Shown here piece after piece: positions 1-9,864 of a DNA stretch of 64,000 nt (position 1 is its first letter; each line of letters begins with the position of its first letter). The stretch is from NCBI GenBank assembly GCA_019426215.1, contig CM033408.1, forward strand, positions 22,512,375-22,576,374, given 5' to 3'. The position numbers and the translations under genes are program-made. A model generated the notes under the pieces. That model made no database searches, was not told the DNA's origin, and worked only from the letters and a program-made list of their open reading frames with translations. This DNA comes from Buddleja alternifolia. Lineage: Eukaryota; Streptophyta; Magnoliopsida; Lamiales; Scrophulariaceae.

Positions 1-325
1 ATTGAAATATAAAAGACCATTTTAAATTTTCCCCCTACAAAAACTCATCTATACCAATTTCTCACAAAACAAATGACTTGTTTTACTAAAAAAGCACATC
101 ACCTCAAAAGTCATCATTATGTTTTTTTTTTCTAAATAAAAAACAGCATCTAAACAAATTTTTAACACCAGTTTCTACTCTAATAAATAAAATGTTATTG
201 CAATAAGCAGAGGACGAATATTATTAAATAAATAGAACATTAATGATATGACTGAGAAAGAACAATTCTACCCTTAATATTTTCCTTTGACACATCACTG
301 TTAATCAAAGGTCTGGCGGGAACCT
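1..325. other. AT-rich intergenic DNA, nothing recognised
   Basis: This stretch is AT-rich with homopolymer runs. I see no coding potential, no transposon termini and no repeat shared with the rest of the window. Confidence 0.5.
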
Positions 326-710
326 TGTCACGCCCTGGGCCTGCGAGTCCGTATGACATGATGTGTGCCTTCGAACCCACTGAGTATAACCTGAAATTTC
401 GCACTTTAGCCACATCCCAAAAAAGAATATCTAATATTACACTTGACTTCTGGGAAAATTGTTCATAAATCATTTAAGTTCTCTTTAAATTTCCCATATT
501 GGATAGTGGGGCTTCACAATCATTCCTTTCCTTTAGAACACAATGTCCTCATCGCGACGTGATTCAATTCAGAACTTGTTGCCAAGCACTAAGACTCTAG
601 CGATGACTCCCACAGGCTCAAGGGGTGATTCCTACGCTCATAGCACTTTGTCCCGCAGGTTAAAGAGGGTGACCCTCAAAATGTTTGCACTTAAATAATG
701 GATAGCGAAC

Positions 711-723
711 GACTCTCATACCA
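711..723 (-). promoter_or_regulatory. Primer-binding-site-like motif of the TRIM
   Basis: The reverse complement is TGGTATGAGAGTC, which resembles the TGGTATCAGAGC site that pairs with initiator methionine tRNA in many plant LTR elements. It lies 2 bp from the right LTR, which sets the element's orientation as minus. Confidence 0.55.
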
Positions 724-903
724 TTTGTCACGCTCCGAGCCCACAAACTCATTGGATTGGGCGTGCCTCCGAACCCACTCAGCGTAACCTGCAATTGGCA
801 CTTGAAGCACAACCCAAAAGGGATACCAATATTATACTTGATTTCCTAGACAATTGTTTATATATAAACCATTTCATTTCTCTTCAATTTTTCCATGCGG
901 GAC

Positions 904-1600
904 TTTGGGTCTAAATGAGTCGAGCTCGAGCCGAACTTGATGAAATTTTCAGGCTCAAGCTAAAGTTCTTTTATATTTTTTTTTGAGCTCGAGCTCGTCG
1001 AGCCTAATTTTCTAATGCTTGAGCTCAAGCTCGAAGTAAATGAGTCGAGTTTGATGAAAACATTATTTTAATTAATAAATTTCTTTATTTAGAAAATAAA
1101 ACAAATTCTAATTTTTGAATTTATTTATCACTATATGTTAATAATGTATAGTACACATTGTTAAGATAAATAATAACTAAATACCTTATCAATAATTATT
1201 TAAAATAGAGGAGGGTGTCATGGAAACATAATTTCATTAAATTAATCTATAGAAAATATATCACAAAATATCAACTAAAATATATAATTTATTATTATTG
1301 TTTTTGTTTCGCATGGTTTAAACAAAATAAATAAATAAATCTGAAGTATCATTGAAATATTTTGTATACAAAATTTTAGGTATTATTTTTATGAAATTTG
1401 ATCATTTTTAGTCATGTATAAAACTAATTATAAAAAAAAGCTCGCGAGCATGCTCACGAGCTTATGAACGATTATAAGTGAGCTCAAATTCGACTCACAA
1501 AAAAGCTCGAGCTCGAAAAGCTCGACTATAGCTCAAAATAGCTGGAGCTCGAGCTGGCTCAACGAGCTCACAATCTGACTCGACTCACCTTACACCCCTA
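904..1600. mobile_element. hAT-like MITE with GAGCTCGAGCTCG-rich ends
   Basis: A 697-bp non-coding element. The right end ttacaccccta is a typical hAT terminus, and the left end ttgggtctaaa is its degenerate inverted partner. Both subterminal regions are rich in tcgagctcgagc motifs and the centre is AT-rich. An imperfect 8-bp target duplication flanks it (tgcgggac at 896-903, catgggac at 1601-1608, 6 of 8). Removing it restores an LTR of the expected length in the host TRIM, which supports the boundaries. Confidence 0.7.
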
Positions 1601-1630
1601 CATGGGACAAGAGGGCTTCACTAACCCCTA

Positions 1631-1778
1631 TAGCTGTTGGATTGCCTATAAGCATTTAAACTGGATGATTATATGGTAGACCAATATACCACACATCGTC
1701 ACAAACCCCTTTTAGCTGTTGGATTGCCGTTAACCATTTAAACTTGATGATTATATGGTTGACCAATCTACCATACAT
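1631..1778. repeat. Two-copy tandem duplication, period 82 bp
   Basis: A block starting tagctgttggattgcc occurs at 1631 and again at 1713, continues as catttaaact(g/t)gatgat in both, and ends in ccaccacat or ccatacat. It is a simple diverged tandem duplication with no gene. Nothing is recognised from 1779 to 1924. Confidence 0.7.
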
Positions 1779-1924
1779 AGTGGGGATGTAGGGGTATGAT
1801 AGTATATACTTCAATCGTTCTAATACAACGATGTATAGTGGATTAGGACATTGATCCATATCCACCATAAAACAACCCATTTCAACTTTAGCATAGTCAT
1901 GTGCTAGATCCATTATTTATTATT

Positions 1925-3094
1925 GGGCTAATTACACTCACTACACCTCTTATTTGATGTAATTACAACACATTTCGCTTATTTTCAGCACATAGCAAAC
2001 ACCCCACTCTTATAATAAAAACTTTACTGTTGACCTCTTTCGCGAGAAAACTAATGGGGTTTGTTGACATCATCACAAAATATTTTTCAAATGTACTATT
2101 TTACCCTTATGATGGGATGAATGTAATTCTTCAAAATAAAAAGGGTGTAATTGGAACTTTCAACCTTTAAATACATGATTTTGTAAAAAAACTTGTATGA
2201 TCTTTTTGATGAAGTCCAAATTCGGATTAATGCCGCTCTGAGACAATATATTTAACTAATTAATTAGGGAATACACTCGGTAAAATCGTATCAAACATGA
2301 GCCAAAATATATACTAGATTTTTTGATTCCGCTAAATTGTTTTAAAAAGTTTATTCTGATTTTCATTTTGGCGAACCGGTTAACACTATTTTTAAAAATA
2401 AAATAAAAAATTAAGATAAGTAGTCGAATTTTATTAATAAAATAAAAGTATTAATGAAAATTACGTAAAATTAAAATTGTATTTGGTCCAATACGGTATG
2501 ATAAACGAATCCCAATACTAAATGAATTGAATACCAAACATCATAGAAAAAATAAATTCCGAGTTTGGGTTGATTTTAGGTGTATATCATAGCTCAATGC
2601 TAATATGTTTAAATTTAGTAAGTTGCCCAAAAAATATGAAACCAATTAGTAAATTAAAATAAGTTGAGAGACACTGAATATATTTAAGGTTATAATAAAA
2701 ATAAAAATGTAAATATATAATGGAAAAATATAGAATGAAAGAATCAAAAAAAGAAAAGAAAGTAAAGACAATTAGTCGTAGGGGGTGAAATGTAAGGTTT
2801 TATTATCAGAGGGGTTGTTTTTTATATGCTCAAATTAAGAGGATTAAATTGTAATTACACCAAATAAGGAGGGTAGTTACTGTACTTATTCTTTTTCAAA
2901 TTATTATTTTTTATTTTTTTAAAATAAGGGTAAAATTGTAATTTTACACTTTTCATGACGTTTGACTAATGCCATTTGTTAGAGGTGGTTGATATAAGAT
3001 TTTATTTAAAGAGAAGAGTGTCTGTCAAATGCCAAAATAAGAGTTCTCGATTGTAATTACATTAAATAAGAGGAACAGTCGGTGTAATTAACCC
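1925..3094. mobile_element. Long-TIR (foldback or MULE-like) non-autonomous element
   Basis: The left end, gggctaattacactcactac, and the reverse complement of the right end, gggttaattacaccgactg, match. Similarity continues through tgtaattacaa for roughly 200 bp inward on both sides. The flanks tttattatt (1916-1924) and tttgttata (3095-3103) match 7 of 9, consistent with an eroded 9-bp target duplication. A second TIR-like end at about 2850-2890 suggests a nested or duplicated copy. No open frame is present. A partial relative lies at 3560-3865. Confidence 0.6.
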
Positions 3095-3305
3095 TTTGTT
3101 ATAAAAATATATGTCTTCCGTAGAGATGAGGTAACAATTTGCTTTTTCTTAGCATGAGCAGATTAATGTTGTGTTTGGATCTTGGATTTTGATGAGAAAA
3201 ATACTAAGAGAAAAGATTTCCTCTCTCAAAATGATATATATATATATGTATATATAGTTATACACGTTCTTTTTATATATCCTTCTTTCTATAAGTTCGC
3301 AATTG

Positions 3306-3495
3306 TAGAATTTTTTTTTTGAATGAATCGGTTACATGATACGTGTCATGAATATCAAATTGCAACAAATACAATCAATTAATTACTATTACAATCATTT
3401 AGCAACTCACACGCTTTCGATGGGTGTCGAACCCAAGACCTCTAATATCTTGAGGCTTCAGCTTTGCCAGTAGTAGACTTAGGGTTCGTCAGCAG
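3306..3495 (-). mobile_element. tRNA-derived SINE, minus strand
   Basis: On the minus strand an A-box-like ctggcaaagctgaagcctc is followed about 30 bp later by a B-box-like gggttcgacaccc, the spacing of an RNA polymerase III promoter. The element ends in an A-rich tail, seen as a T-run near 3311-3320 on the plus strand. I could not find a clear target duplication, so the ends are approximate. It is not a tRNA gene because the cloverleaf stems are missing. Confidence 0.5.
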
Positions 3496-3559
3496 TAACT
3501 ATATATAAATTTGAAAAGTTACTTAAGAGGCCAAAAAAATTCCTTCATGATATTGTAAT

Positions 3560-3865
3560 ATAGTAGGAAGGGTTAATTACACTAACTACTGCCAATAAAA
3601 GTTGACTCAGTTGGTACGAACAGGCGACTTCCCCTCAAAAAATTGTGTGTTCGATTCTCTCTGTCGACGTGAGGGCTATGTTAGTGGGCGATCTGTAAGT
3701 ACCTTTGTAAGCGATCTATAGTCCCGGAGCCGAACCTACCTAAACTTTTCATTAATAATAATAAAAAAAAGCACTAGCTACCACTCTTATTTAGGGCAAA
3801 AATAGTCCGGTTCACTTATTTTTGGCTCATAACAAACAATATCATCTTATAATAAAATCTTAATG
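3560..3865. mobile_element. Partial copy of the 1925-3094 long-TIR family, split by a SINE
   Basis: 3560-3593 (gggttaattacactaactac) and 3772-3865 (ccactcttattt, then cataacaaacaatatcatc) follow the left TIR of the element at 1925 once the SINE is removed. Only one end was found. Confidence 0.5.
3594..3771 (+). mobile_element. tRNA-derived SINE, plus strand, with target duplication
   Basis: A-box-like gactcagttggtacgaac and B-box-like gtgttcgattctc occur in the first 65 bases, followed by a body and an A-rich tail (taataataataaaaaaaa). It is flanked by direct repeats cactaactactgcc (3580-3593) and cactagctaccact (3772-3785), which match at about 11 of the first 13 positions. Removing the element restores the host repeat. 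The length, about 178 bp, fits plant SINEs. Confidence 0.75.
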
Positions 3866-3884
3866 ACTTCGGAATTTATTTCAG

Positions 3885-4235
3885 GTGAATCTGATCATTT
3901 AATCGCTTGGTAGCTTTGAGCTCTTGATTCATTACTTCTTGAAATGTCCTTAGCTATTTACAGTCGCTTAAGATAGAATCTTCATTATTGCTTGGCTTCC
4001 GATGCTGATCTTCAACTTTATCTTTGACAGACTCACCTAGAATTCTATCAGAGACTCAGTTTACAATACTTAGTCCAAAATCTACAAAGATAAAAATTAC
4101 AAGCCTAACAAATGATAATACTTTCAAACGATTATACAAATATTCTATGAAAGTATAAACTTACATATTTTTGGAGTCTAACATGAAATCCTATCTTGTT
4201 ATGTCAAAACATCTAACATGAAATTTCTTAATACA
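3885..4235 (-). mobile_element. LTR fragment of the same copia family as 55273-56797
   Basis: The run gactcacctagaattctatc and the following 200 bp, including tctaacatgaaattt near the end, closely follow 56580-56797, the outer end of a complete LTR elsewhere in the window. Only this terminal part remains. The final ataca fits the CA end of the LTR. Nothing is recognised from 4236 to 4430. Confidence 0.65.
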
Positions 4236-4430
4236 TATCGTTTACAGCCTTTGGATGGAAAGGATTTACAGAGACCATGGAACGCACAAAATTTGAATAA
4301 ATTTTATTGTTAAATTTATCTTATGTAAAAGCTCAAACTGCGTGATGAAAAATCACCTAATCCTGTTATTTTTATTTCAGTGAAAACTTCACTTTCTCCT
4401 ATATAGTTCGAGTATGATTGCCGAAAAATG

Positions 4431-5032
4431 AATAGTTTGAAGAAAGCAAAGGGGTCGAAAAATTGACCCCAAGAAATAAATAGCTTGAAAAAAAGCTAAG
4501 GGTCAGTAAAATTGACCCCAAAAAAATTGAATGGCTTGAAAAAAGCTAAGGGATCGAAAAAATGACGCCAAGAAATAAATAGCTTGAAAAAAGCTAAAGG
4601 TCGATAAAATTGACCCCAAAAAAATGAATAGGTTGAAAAAAGCTAAGGAGTCGAAAAAATTGACCCCAAGAAATAAATAGCTTGAAAAAAGCTAAGGGGC
4701 CGAAAAACTGACTCCAAGAAATAAATAGCTTGAAAAAAGCCACGGGTCGATAAAATTGACCCAAAAAAAATGAATAGCTTGAAAAAAGCTAAGGGGTCGA
4801 AAAATTGACCCCAAGAAATAAATGCTTGAAAAAAACAAAGGGGTCGAAAAATTGACCCCAAGAAATAAATAGCTTGAAAAAAACTAAGGGTCAATAAAAT
4901 TGACCCCAAAAAAACGAATAGCTTTAAAAGAGCTAAGGGGTCGAAAAAATTGGCCCCAAGAATAAATAGTTTGAAAAAAGTTAAGGGGTCGAAAAATTGA
5001 CCCCGAAAAATGAATAGTTTGAAAAAAGCTAA
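4431..5032. repeat. Minisatellite of about 50-bp units with internal dyads
   Basis: About twelve units contain a tract like ggggtcgaaaaattgacccc (an inverted repeat) followed by tagcttgaaaaaagcta (a second inverted repeat). Two unit types partly alternate, one with caagaaataaatag and one with caaaaaaatgaatag, giving a dimer of about 100 bp in places. The minus strand is open across several units (4643-4909) because unit lengths are near multiples of three, but the predicted peptide is a hydrophobic repeat with no sign of being a gene. The array resumes at 5579 after a MITE. Confidence 0.8.
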
Positions 5033-5578
5033 GGCCTTGTTTGTTTATGTTTTCAAATTCCATTTTCAACATCCTGGATCACAAAATTTTAAAAATCCAT
5101 AACACAAACCATTTTCATCTAAATTCTACTTTTTTCAACTTAACTTTTTCAATCTCCCATATAACTACTTATCACTCACTATATCAATCATTTCACACAT
5201 TTATCAATCAACATCATTTTCTCCAATTATTACTTTTTTATTCAATCTTCCACTTTTACAATGTACTAATAATAAATTTCAAATTTCAAATTCTAAATTT
5301 CAAAATATATTAATATTAAATTAACTTTATATATCTATATATCTTATTCTATTATTTATCTATTCATATAATCATTACATAAATAACTAACTTAATTATT
5401 TAACTTATCATACATCAACCAATTATTATTGATTTGACACATTTTACAAATCCCAACCACTATTTAAAAACATAAACAAACACAACACACATCACATCAA
5501 TTCTCACACGAATTTATGTAATACGCATTTCCCGAGAAATTTTCAGATTTTATCTCAAAAACATAAACAAACATAGCC
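5033..5578. mobile_element. MITE inserted in the minisatellite
   Basis: The left end GGCCTTGTTTGTTTATGTTT and the reverse complement of the right end GGCTATGTTTGTTTATGTTT match 18 of 20. The 546-bp interior is AT-rich and non-coding. It splits the repeat array at gctaa/aaaggg. The target duplication is very short (aa or a degenerate 3-mer), so the superfamily (PIF/Harbinger or other) is undecided. Confidence 0.7.
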
Positions 5579-5725
5579 AAAGGGTCAATAAAATTGACCC
5601 CAAAAAAAATTTAAACAGCTTTTGAAAAGCTAAGGGGTCAAAAAATTGATCCCGAAAAATGAATAGCTTGAAAAATAAATAGCGTGAAAAAAGCTAAGAG
5701 TTTATAAAATTGACCCGAAAAATAT
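5579..5725. repeat. Continuation of the dyad minisatellite
   Basis: About three more diverged units (gggtcaataaaattgacccc, then agcttttgaaaagct). They are contiguous with the left array if the MITE at 5033-5578 is removed. Confidence 0.75.
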
Positions 5726-7334
5726 AAATATTCGAAAATCAAACCTCCCTCTTGACAAATTTTCCAAAACACAACTCATACCATAACATGGGAATCAAAT
5801 GCATCTGGTTCATAGTAAAAGACTACTTAATGATCAAATACACGAGTTAGGGTTCAAAATCATACATAATAATAAAAAAAAAAAACGAAGTCATTTGCAA
5901 AAGGGCGATATTGGAAGTCAACCCCTTGGGGGTATTATTCAAGAGTACAGGATCCTCCAACAAGCCATTCACGAGCAAATTGCAACATACGAAAAGAGAG
6001 GGTAACAGAGGAGCCGACGTGCTAGCAATTAAATTTGCGCCATGAGATTCTTGAAGACTTGCATGTCTGGGATGAGCCCCCAGATGAATGTGTTGATGTA
6101 ATTGGTAAAGAGAGTTAGTTTCTGTTCCATTCCCGTGTAACCAAAAAAACAAAGATTGAATACAAAAGGCAAATGAATCCAAACATAATATTATATCAAG
6201 AGGGATGGAAATCTTGCCAATTTCTTATTGAAACACCTCGATTAGAAAATAACTTTCCTGAGAGACAAATTGAAAGTGGGTGTAACATCTTCTTTCTCAC
6301 ATCTCAACTCATATTTCCTACAGACAACGCTAATATAATGCGGGTGAATTATGCATCATACATCTTTAGATCCCCGAGTTTTCTAATTCTGCAAAAGAAC
6401 AAAGAGTTAGAAGACGCGCCTAGGGTTACCCCGGCATTGGCCCTCCAATGCTCAAGTCAGAAATCTCCATCAGAAAACATATCACATTTTTTCTACATCG
6501 CCTTAAAATATTGTCAAGAGTTGTATTTACAATTATTTATCATAGGGCACATGAAACCCTATTTATTGTAAGTTTCTTGGGCTTGAACCATAGCTCATCC
6601 CATCAAATATTATAATATTTATGTTGATCCAAATATTCAGCTCAGTCCAATAAAATATCTTATCTAGATCAATTGGCTTAATCGAAGGGATTATGCATCA
6701 AAAGTAAAATAAAATTGTTCAATGTGTAATGTGAATTCAATAAATTAAATAATATCACATGTAAAATCACGTAGCTATATTATTATGTATTTGAAGGGGA
6801 AGTGGGACCCACAATTATTTAATTTTGACCCACAATTGCTCAATTTTGACCAAATGGTGAATTCTTAGAATTTTGAATTAATTTTATTCTCTATAAAATT
6901 TTCTTTTGCCATTTAATATTTTAGATTTTGAAATTTGAAGTGAAATACAATTTTGTCCAGCATTTATGGTGAATTTGACTTTTCCTAAACCAACGACCCT
7001 TCTTTTGATGAGGCACGTATCCTATTCTTTTTATTTCTTTAAATTATATGATTGGTTAGGTAATCTATTACTAAATATAATTTAATTATAACATTTCTTT
7101 ATTAATAGCAAGACATTATGTGGCTAAAATAATTTTTTTTATAGTTAAAAATTAGGGTTAAATGATCATTCATATTAAAAGAAAAGAAAATAAATGACCA
7201 ACTATGTAAACCAATAGGCAATAAATTTAAATACGAATCTGAAAGTGATATTAAACAATAAGTTAATAAAAATCCAGGTCTGAACACAAAAAATATTTAA
7301 ATAAGATTTCATTAAAATCCTTTTAGAAGTTTAA
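5726..7334. other. Unassigned AT-rich DNA
   Basis: No recognisable gene. Open frames at 5847-6182 (-) and 6173-6571 (+) overlap on opposite strands and encode nothing I recognise. A stretch at about 6780-6990 resembles 41590-41770 (both contain tatttgaaggggg followed by attttgacc), so it is probably a dispersed repeat. Confidence 0.4.
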
Positions 7335-7692
7335 TGTGGTTTTGAACAATGATTTTTACTAAAATTGTGCTACACTTTATTTTAATAAAGTTTTTATGAT
7401 ATTTTATTATAATTTTACTACCATTATTTCATATTTTTCAAGCAGGTTTTAGTCATTCTATTCAACAAGATTCATTATATATATATTATATATGAAATAT
7501 TATTAATGTAAAAATTACATAATTATGATATTTAAAGTTACACAAAGTTTGATTGTAAATTTTCAAATATTTCTATAAATTTTGATGATTTCTTTAAAAT
7601 CGAAACCGAAATTTTGAATATTCTTAAAATTTTCATAGAAATTTTCTTAAATTTACTACATGGGTATCGATATTGATACCTAGATTTAATAC
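7335..7692. mobile_element. Right part of a hAT-like MITE (same family as 37305-38233)
   Basis: This segment follows the right third of the complete element at 37305-38233 (shared gatttctttaaaatcgaaac and the terminal accttg). Its right end abuts the UGT exon 1 fragment directly: taccttg is followed by gatgtgac, which lies inside the UGT coding sequence. The left half of the MITE is not visible here. Confidence 0.65.
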
Positions 7693-7762
7693 CTTGGATG
7701 TGACTTTCAGATGGGAAGGGTATACATATACAGCATATGGGGTTTGTATATATGGAACCCAT
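7693..7762 (-). pseudogene. UGT85-like pseudogene: first about 24 codons of exon 1
   Basis: Read on the minus strand from the ATG at 7762, the peptide begins MGSIYTNPICCICIPFPSES, against MGSIYKPHAVCIPFPSQG in the intact gene at 40583. The DNA matches closely but has three 2-bp insertions in TA runs that together keep the frame. The GH of the catalytic SQGHIN motif has become SESHIQ, and the coding sequence stops at a hAT-like MITE end just beyond. The rest of exon 1 and all of exon 2 are absent. The 5' flank to about 9173 matches that of the intact gene, so this is a broken tandem duplicate and not a retrocopy. Confidence 0.85.
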
Positions 7763-7886
7763 TTTTCTCAGTTTCTGACACACTAATACACACTCAAGTA
7801 CACACAGTGGGGAGACTGATCATTGATGAAGAAATAAGAGATGACGATGGTGTTTTACAGCCATGGCATATATGTTAGAAGTTGGT

Positions 7887-8064
7887 GAAAATTGCAATTC
7901 TGGTCTTGGAACTTTGCTCCATTTTAAAATTTGGTCTCATCAGTTGTTATGAGTTTCTTCCATTTTATCTCATAACTTTCAAAATGACTCACATTTAGTT
8001 CCAGTTAAAATTTTCGTAAAAAATTTAACGTTCACACTCATATGTCCCGTTAGTAAACATTTTT

Positions 8065-8101
<37 letters not shown>

Positions 8102-8375
8102 TTGTGGGCGGTGGTAGGGGTGGAGGGAGAATTCTTGCATGAATTAAAAACATAAATTTATTCAATATTATGGTATTTTCATTCAATATCATGTGTCACT
8201 CGTGGACAATTGTTTTCCGAAAAATAGGTAAAAAATATTGATTAAGAGAGCATATAGGTTTGATCGCTAAATTTTAGATGGAAATTTTGTTTGGGTCTAA
8301 ATGTGAAACATTTTGAAAGTTATGAGATTAAGTGTGAAAAATTCATAATGGATGGGATCAAAATTAAAATAGAGC
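7887..8375. mobile_element. MITE of the gaaaattgcaatttt family, right end eroded
   Basis: Matches the element at 40714-41213 in the equivalent position of the intact gene's flank. The halves are mutually inverted (cataactttcaaaatg against acattttgaaagttatg). The right terminal block present at 41190-41213 is missing here. It includes an (AT)n tract at 8070-8097. Confidence 0.65.
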
Positions 8376-8553
8376 TTGCAACCATGTCCATATAGTCAAT
8401 ATAATCTTACATGATCTATTTTTTTTTTTTTCACTAATCATCATTTAGTAAATGATAAAAATCTTTAATCGAGGACAACTACTATGGAAATATATAAACA
8501 CCCACTTTTGGGCTTCGAATAAAAACTCTCATAGTGTGTGCATGGTGTGTGAG

Positions 8554-8555
<2 letters not shown>

Positions 8556-8592
<37 letters not shown>
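8556..8592. repeat. (AT)n microsatellite
   Basis: An uninterrupted TA dinucleotide run of about 37 bp inside the duplicated UGT flank. The 41-kb copy of this flank has no such run. Confidence 0.9.
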
Positions 8593-8594
<2 letters not shown>

Positions 8595-9816
8595 TGAGAG
8601 GAGAGGAGAAGAAAATATACACTATATATATGTATATATACATATTTATATAAATAAAATATATTGTTATTAGAGAAGAAGAAAAGTAAAAAATGATATC
8701 TTTGAAGTTTTAAGTTGAAGGGTATTTTAGTCCAAACAAAAGTTAAATTTTTCATGATTTTTTATTTTGTTCCTAAAAAGGAGGGGAAAACAGGTTATTT
8801 TACCCTTTCGGGCAGGGAAATTCACGGGCAACTGGATTCAGGGGACGTCATGGTAATTACCAATAAGTGAAGGGAATATTGTGTGATTACGTATAAATTA
8901 GGGGGTCTGAGTGTAATTTTCCCTAAAAATTAAAATGGGTAAAAGTTAAGAGACCACTTTACCTCAACCATGTCCACAGTCAACATAAAGTTTAGTTAGT
9001 TGGGGATTCTGCGTAATCTTACATGGTCTATTTTTATTTTCACTAATCAACATTTAATAATTGATAATAATCTGTAATCGATGACAACCACTATGAAAAT
9101 ATATAAACACCCACGCTTTCAGGCTTCGGATAAAAAATCTCATAGTATTGTTAGTCCCAACTTTCTATGGAGGTACGACATGGTAGTCTTAATAGGATGT
9201 TACATATATAAGTGTGAAGTGTAGACCGTTTTGTTAGGATCGGTACGCCTCCACAAGCGATGCCGGCGCAACGGAAGAAATAAAGTATATAAAATACATA
9301 TATATCGGCATTCCAAGCTAGGGGGTCAAAGTAATGCACAACAAAAACTAATACGAGTAAAGGGGTTTTAAACCGATTACAAGATTTGGGGTTTTATTAA
9401 AGTGAGGGTGTAAAACCACAACACAAGAAAAACCACACCAAAAACTTTGGCTCTCATTTTTGAATCCTCACCTCAACATGGAGGTGTTCGAATCAAACCA
9501 CCATAAGCTCCTAAAGAAAGAAGCCTCTACAAGGACACACCTCAAGTAAGTTCATACCTTAAGCAAAAGATTGGCTAGATATATGCTCTAAGGAAATGGA
9601 GTCTATGTAGTGAAAGGTGAAAAACAAGAAGAGTTACTAAAAGAAATATCTATGGAAGATAATCTTTTACAACTAATCTTCAAGAAGAAGTTCTATAGAA
9701 GAAAGTCTTCAAGAATCACAAGAGAAGCTAGGAAAATCTAGAGATGAAGAACTAAGCTCTAAGCTTTTTTTTCTTTTTAAGTTTTCATCAAGTTTTAAAT
9801 GAGAGCAAGAACACCT

Positions 9817-9826
9817 CCTTTTATAG
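9817..9826 (-). promoter_or_regulatory. TATA-like box in the copia LTR (left copy)
   Basis: The minus strand reads ctataaaagg and is followed by transcribed-looking R/U5 sequence toward 9232. The same motif is in the right LTR at 22614-22623. The position suits a retrotransposon promoter; no expression evidence is available. Confidence 0.5.
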
Positions 9827-9864
9827 CCACCAATTTTCGGCCATATGGTGTTAGGTGGAGTAGA

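Larger units (their letters stand above)
326..1622 (-). mobile_element. TRIM (miniature LTR retrotransposon), minus strand, interrupted by a hAT-like MITE
   Basis: Two copies of a sequence starting TGTCACGC lie at 326-518 (193 bp) and at 726-903 plus 1609-1622 (192 bp once the MITE at 904-1600 and its duplicated target are removed). The 207-bp spacer has no coding capacity. Next to the right copy, 711-723 read on the minus strand is TGGTATgAGAGtC, close to the tRNA-iMet primer-binding site. Next to the left copy, 519-535 is pyrimidine-rich, as expected for a minus-strand polypurine tract. The outer 5-mers, aacct (321-325) and aaccc (1623-1627), match 4 of 5. Two short LTRs with a PBS and PPT but no genes fit a TRIM. 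The family is not identified. Confidence 0.65.
7763..9173 (-). repeat. Duplicated 5' flank of the UGT gene
   Basis: 7763-7886 follows 40584-40713 (for example actcaagtacacacagtgggg). 8400-8545 and 9000-9173 are two copies of the block found once at 41225-41440 (aatatataaacaccc and tcatagtat in each). This flank was therefore copied with the UGT fragment, and its distal part was copied again. The 8590-8990 interval between these copies has no recognisable feature apart from AT-rich sequence. Confidence 0.8.

Noticed and set aside
3594..3665. tRNA-like A and B boxes at four sites (3306, 3594, 33771, 34633)
   Set aside because: Internal promoters are present, but acceptor and anticodon stems are not, and three of the four have target duplications and A-rich tails. 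They are SINEs, not tRNA genes.
4643..4909. 88-codon minus-strand frame with a repeated hydrophobic motif
   Set aside because: Product of the 50-bp minisatellite; unit lengths vary so the frame breaks, and no start context or promoter is visible.
4431..5725. Regular repeats with dyads that could suggest a CRISPR array
   Set aside because: There are no unique spacers; the whole unit repeats, units vary in length, and the genome is clearly plant. It is a minisatellite.
6173..6571. 132-codon plus-strand frame with ordinary composition
   Set aside because: No recognisable motif, no upstream signal, and it overlaps no repeat I can classify. Too weak to list as a gene.
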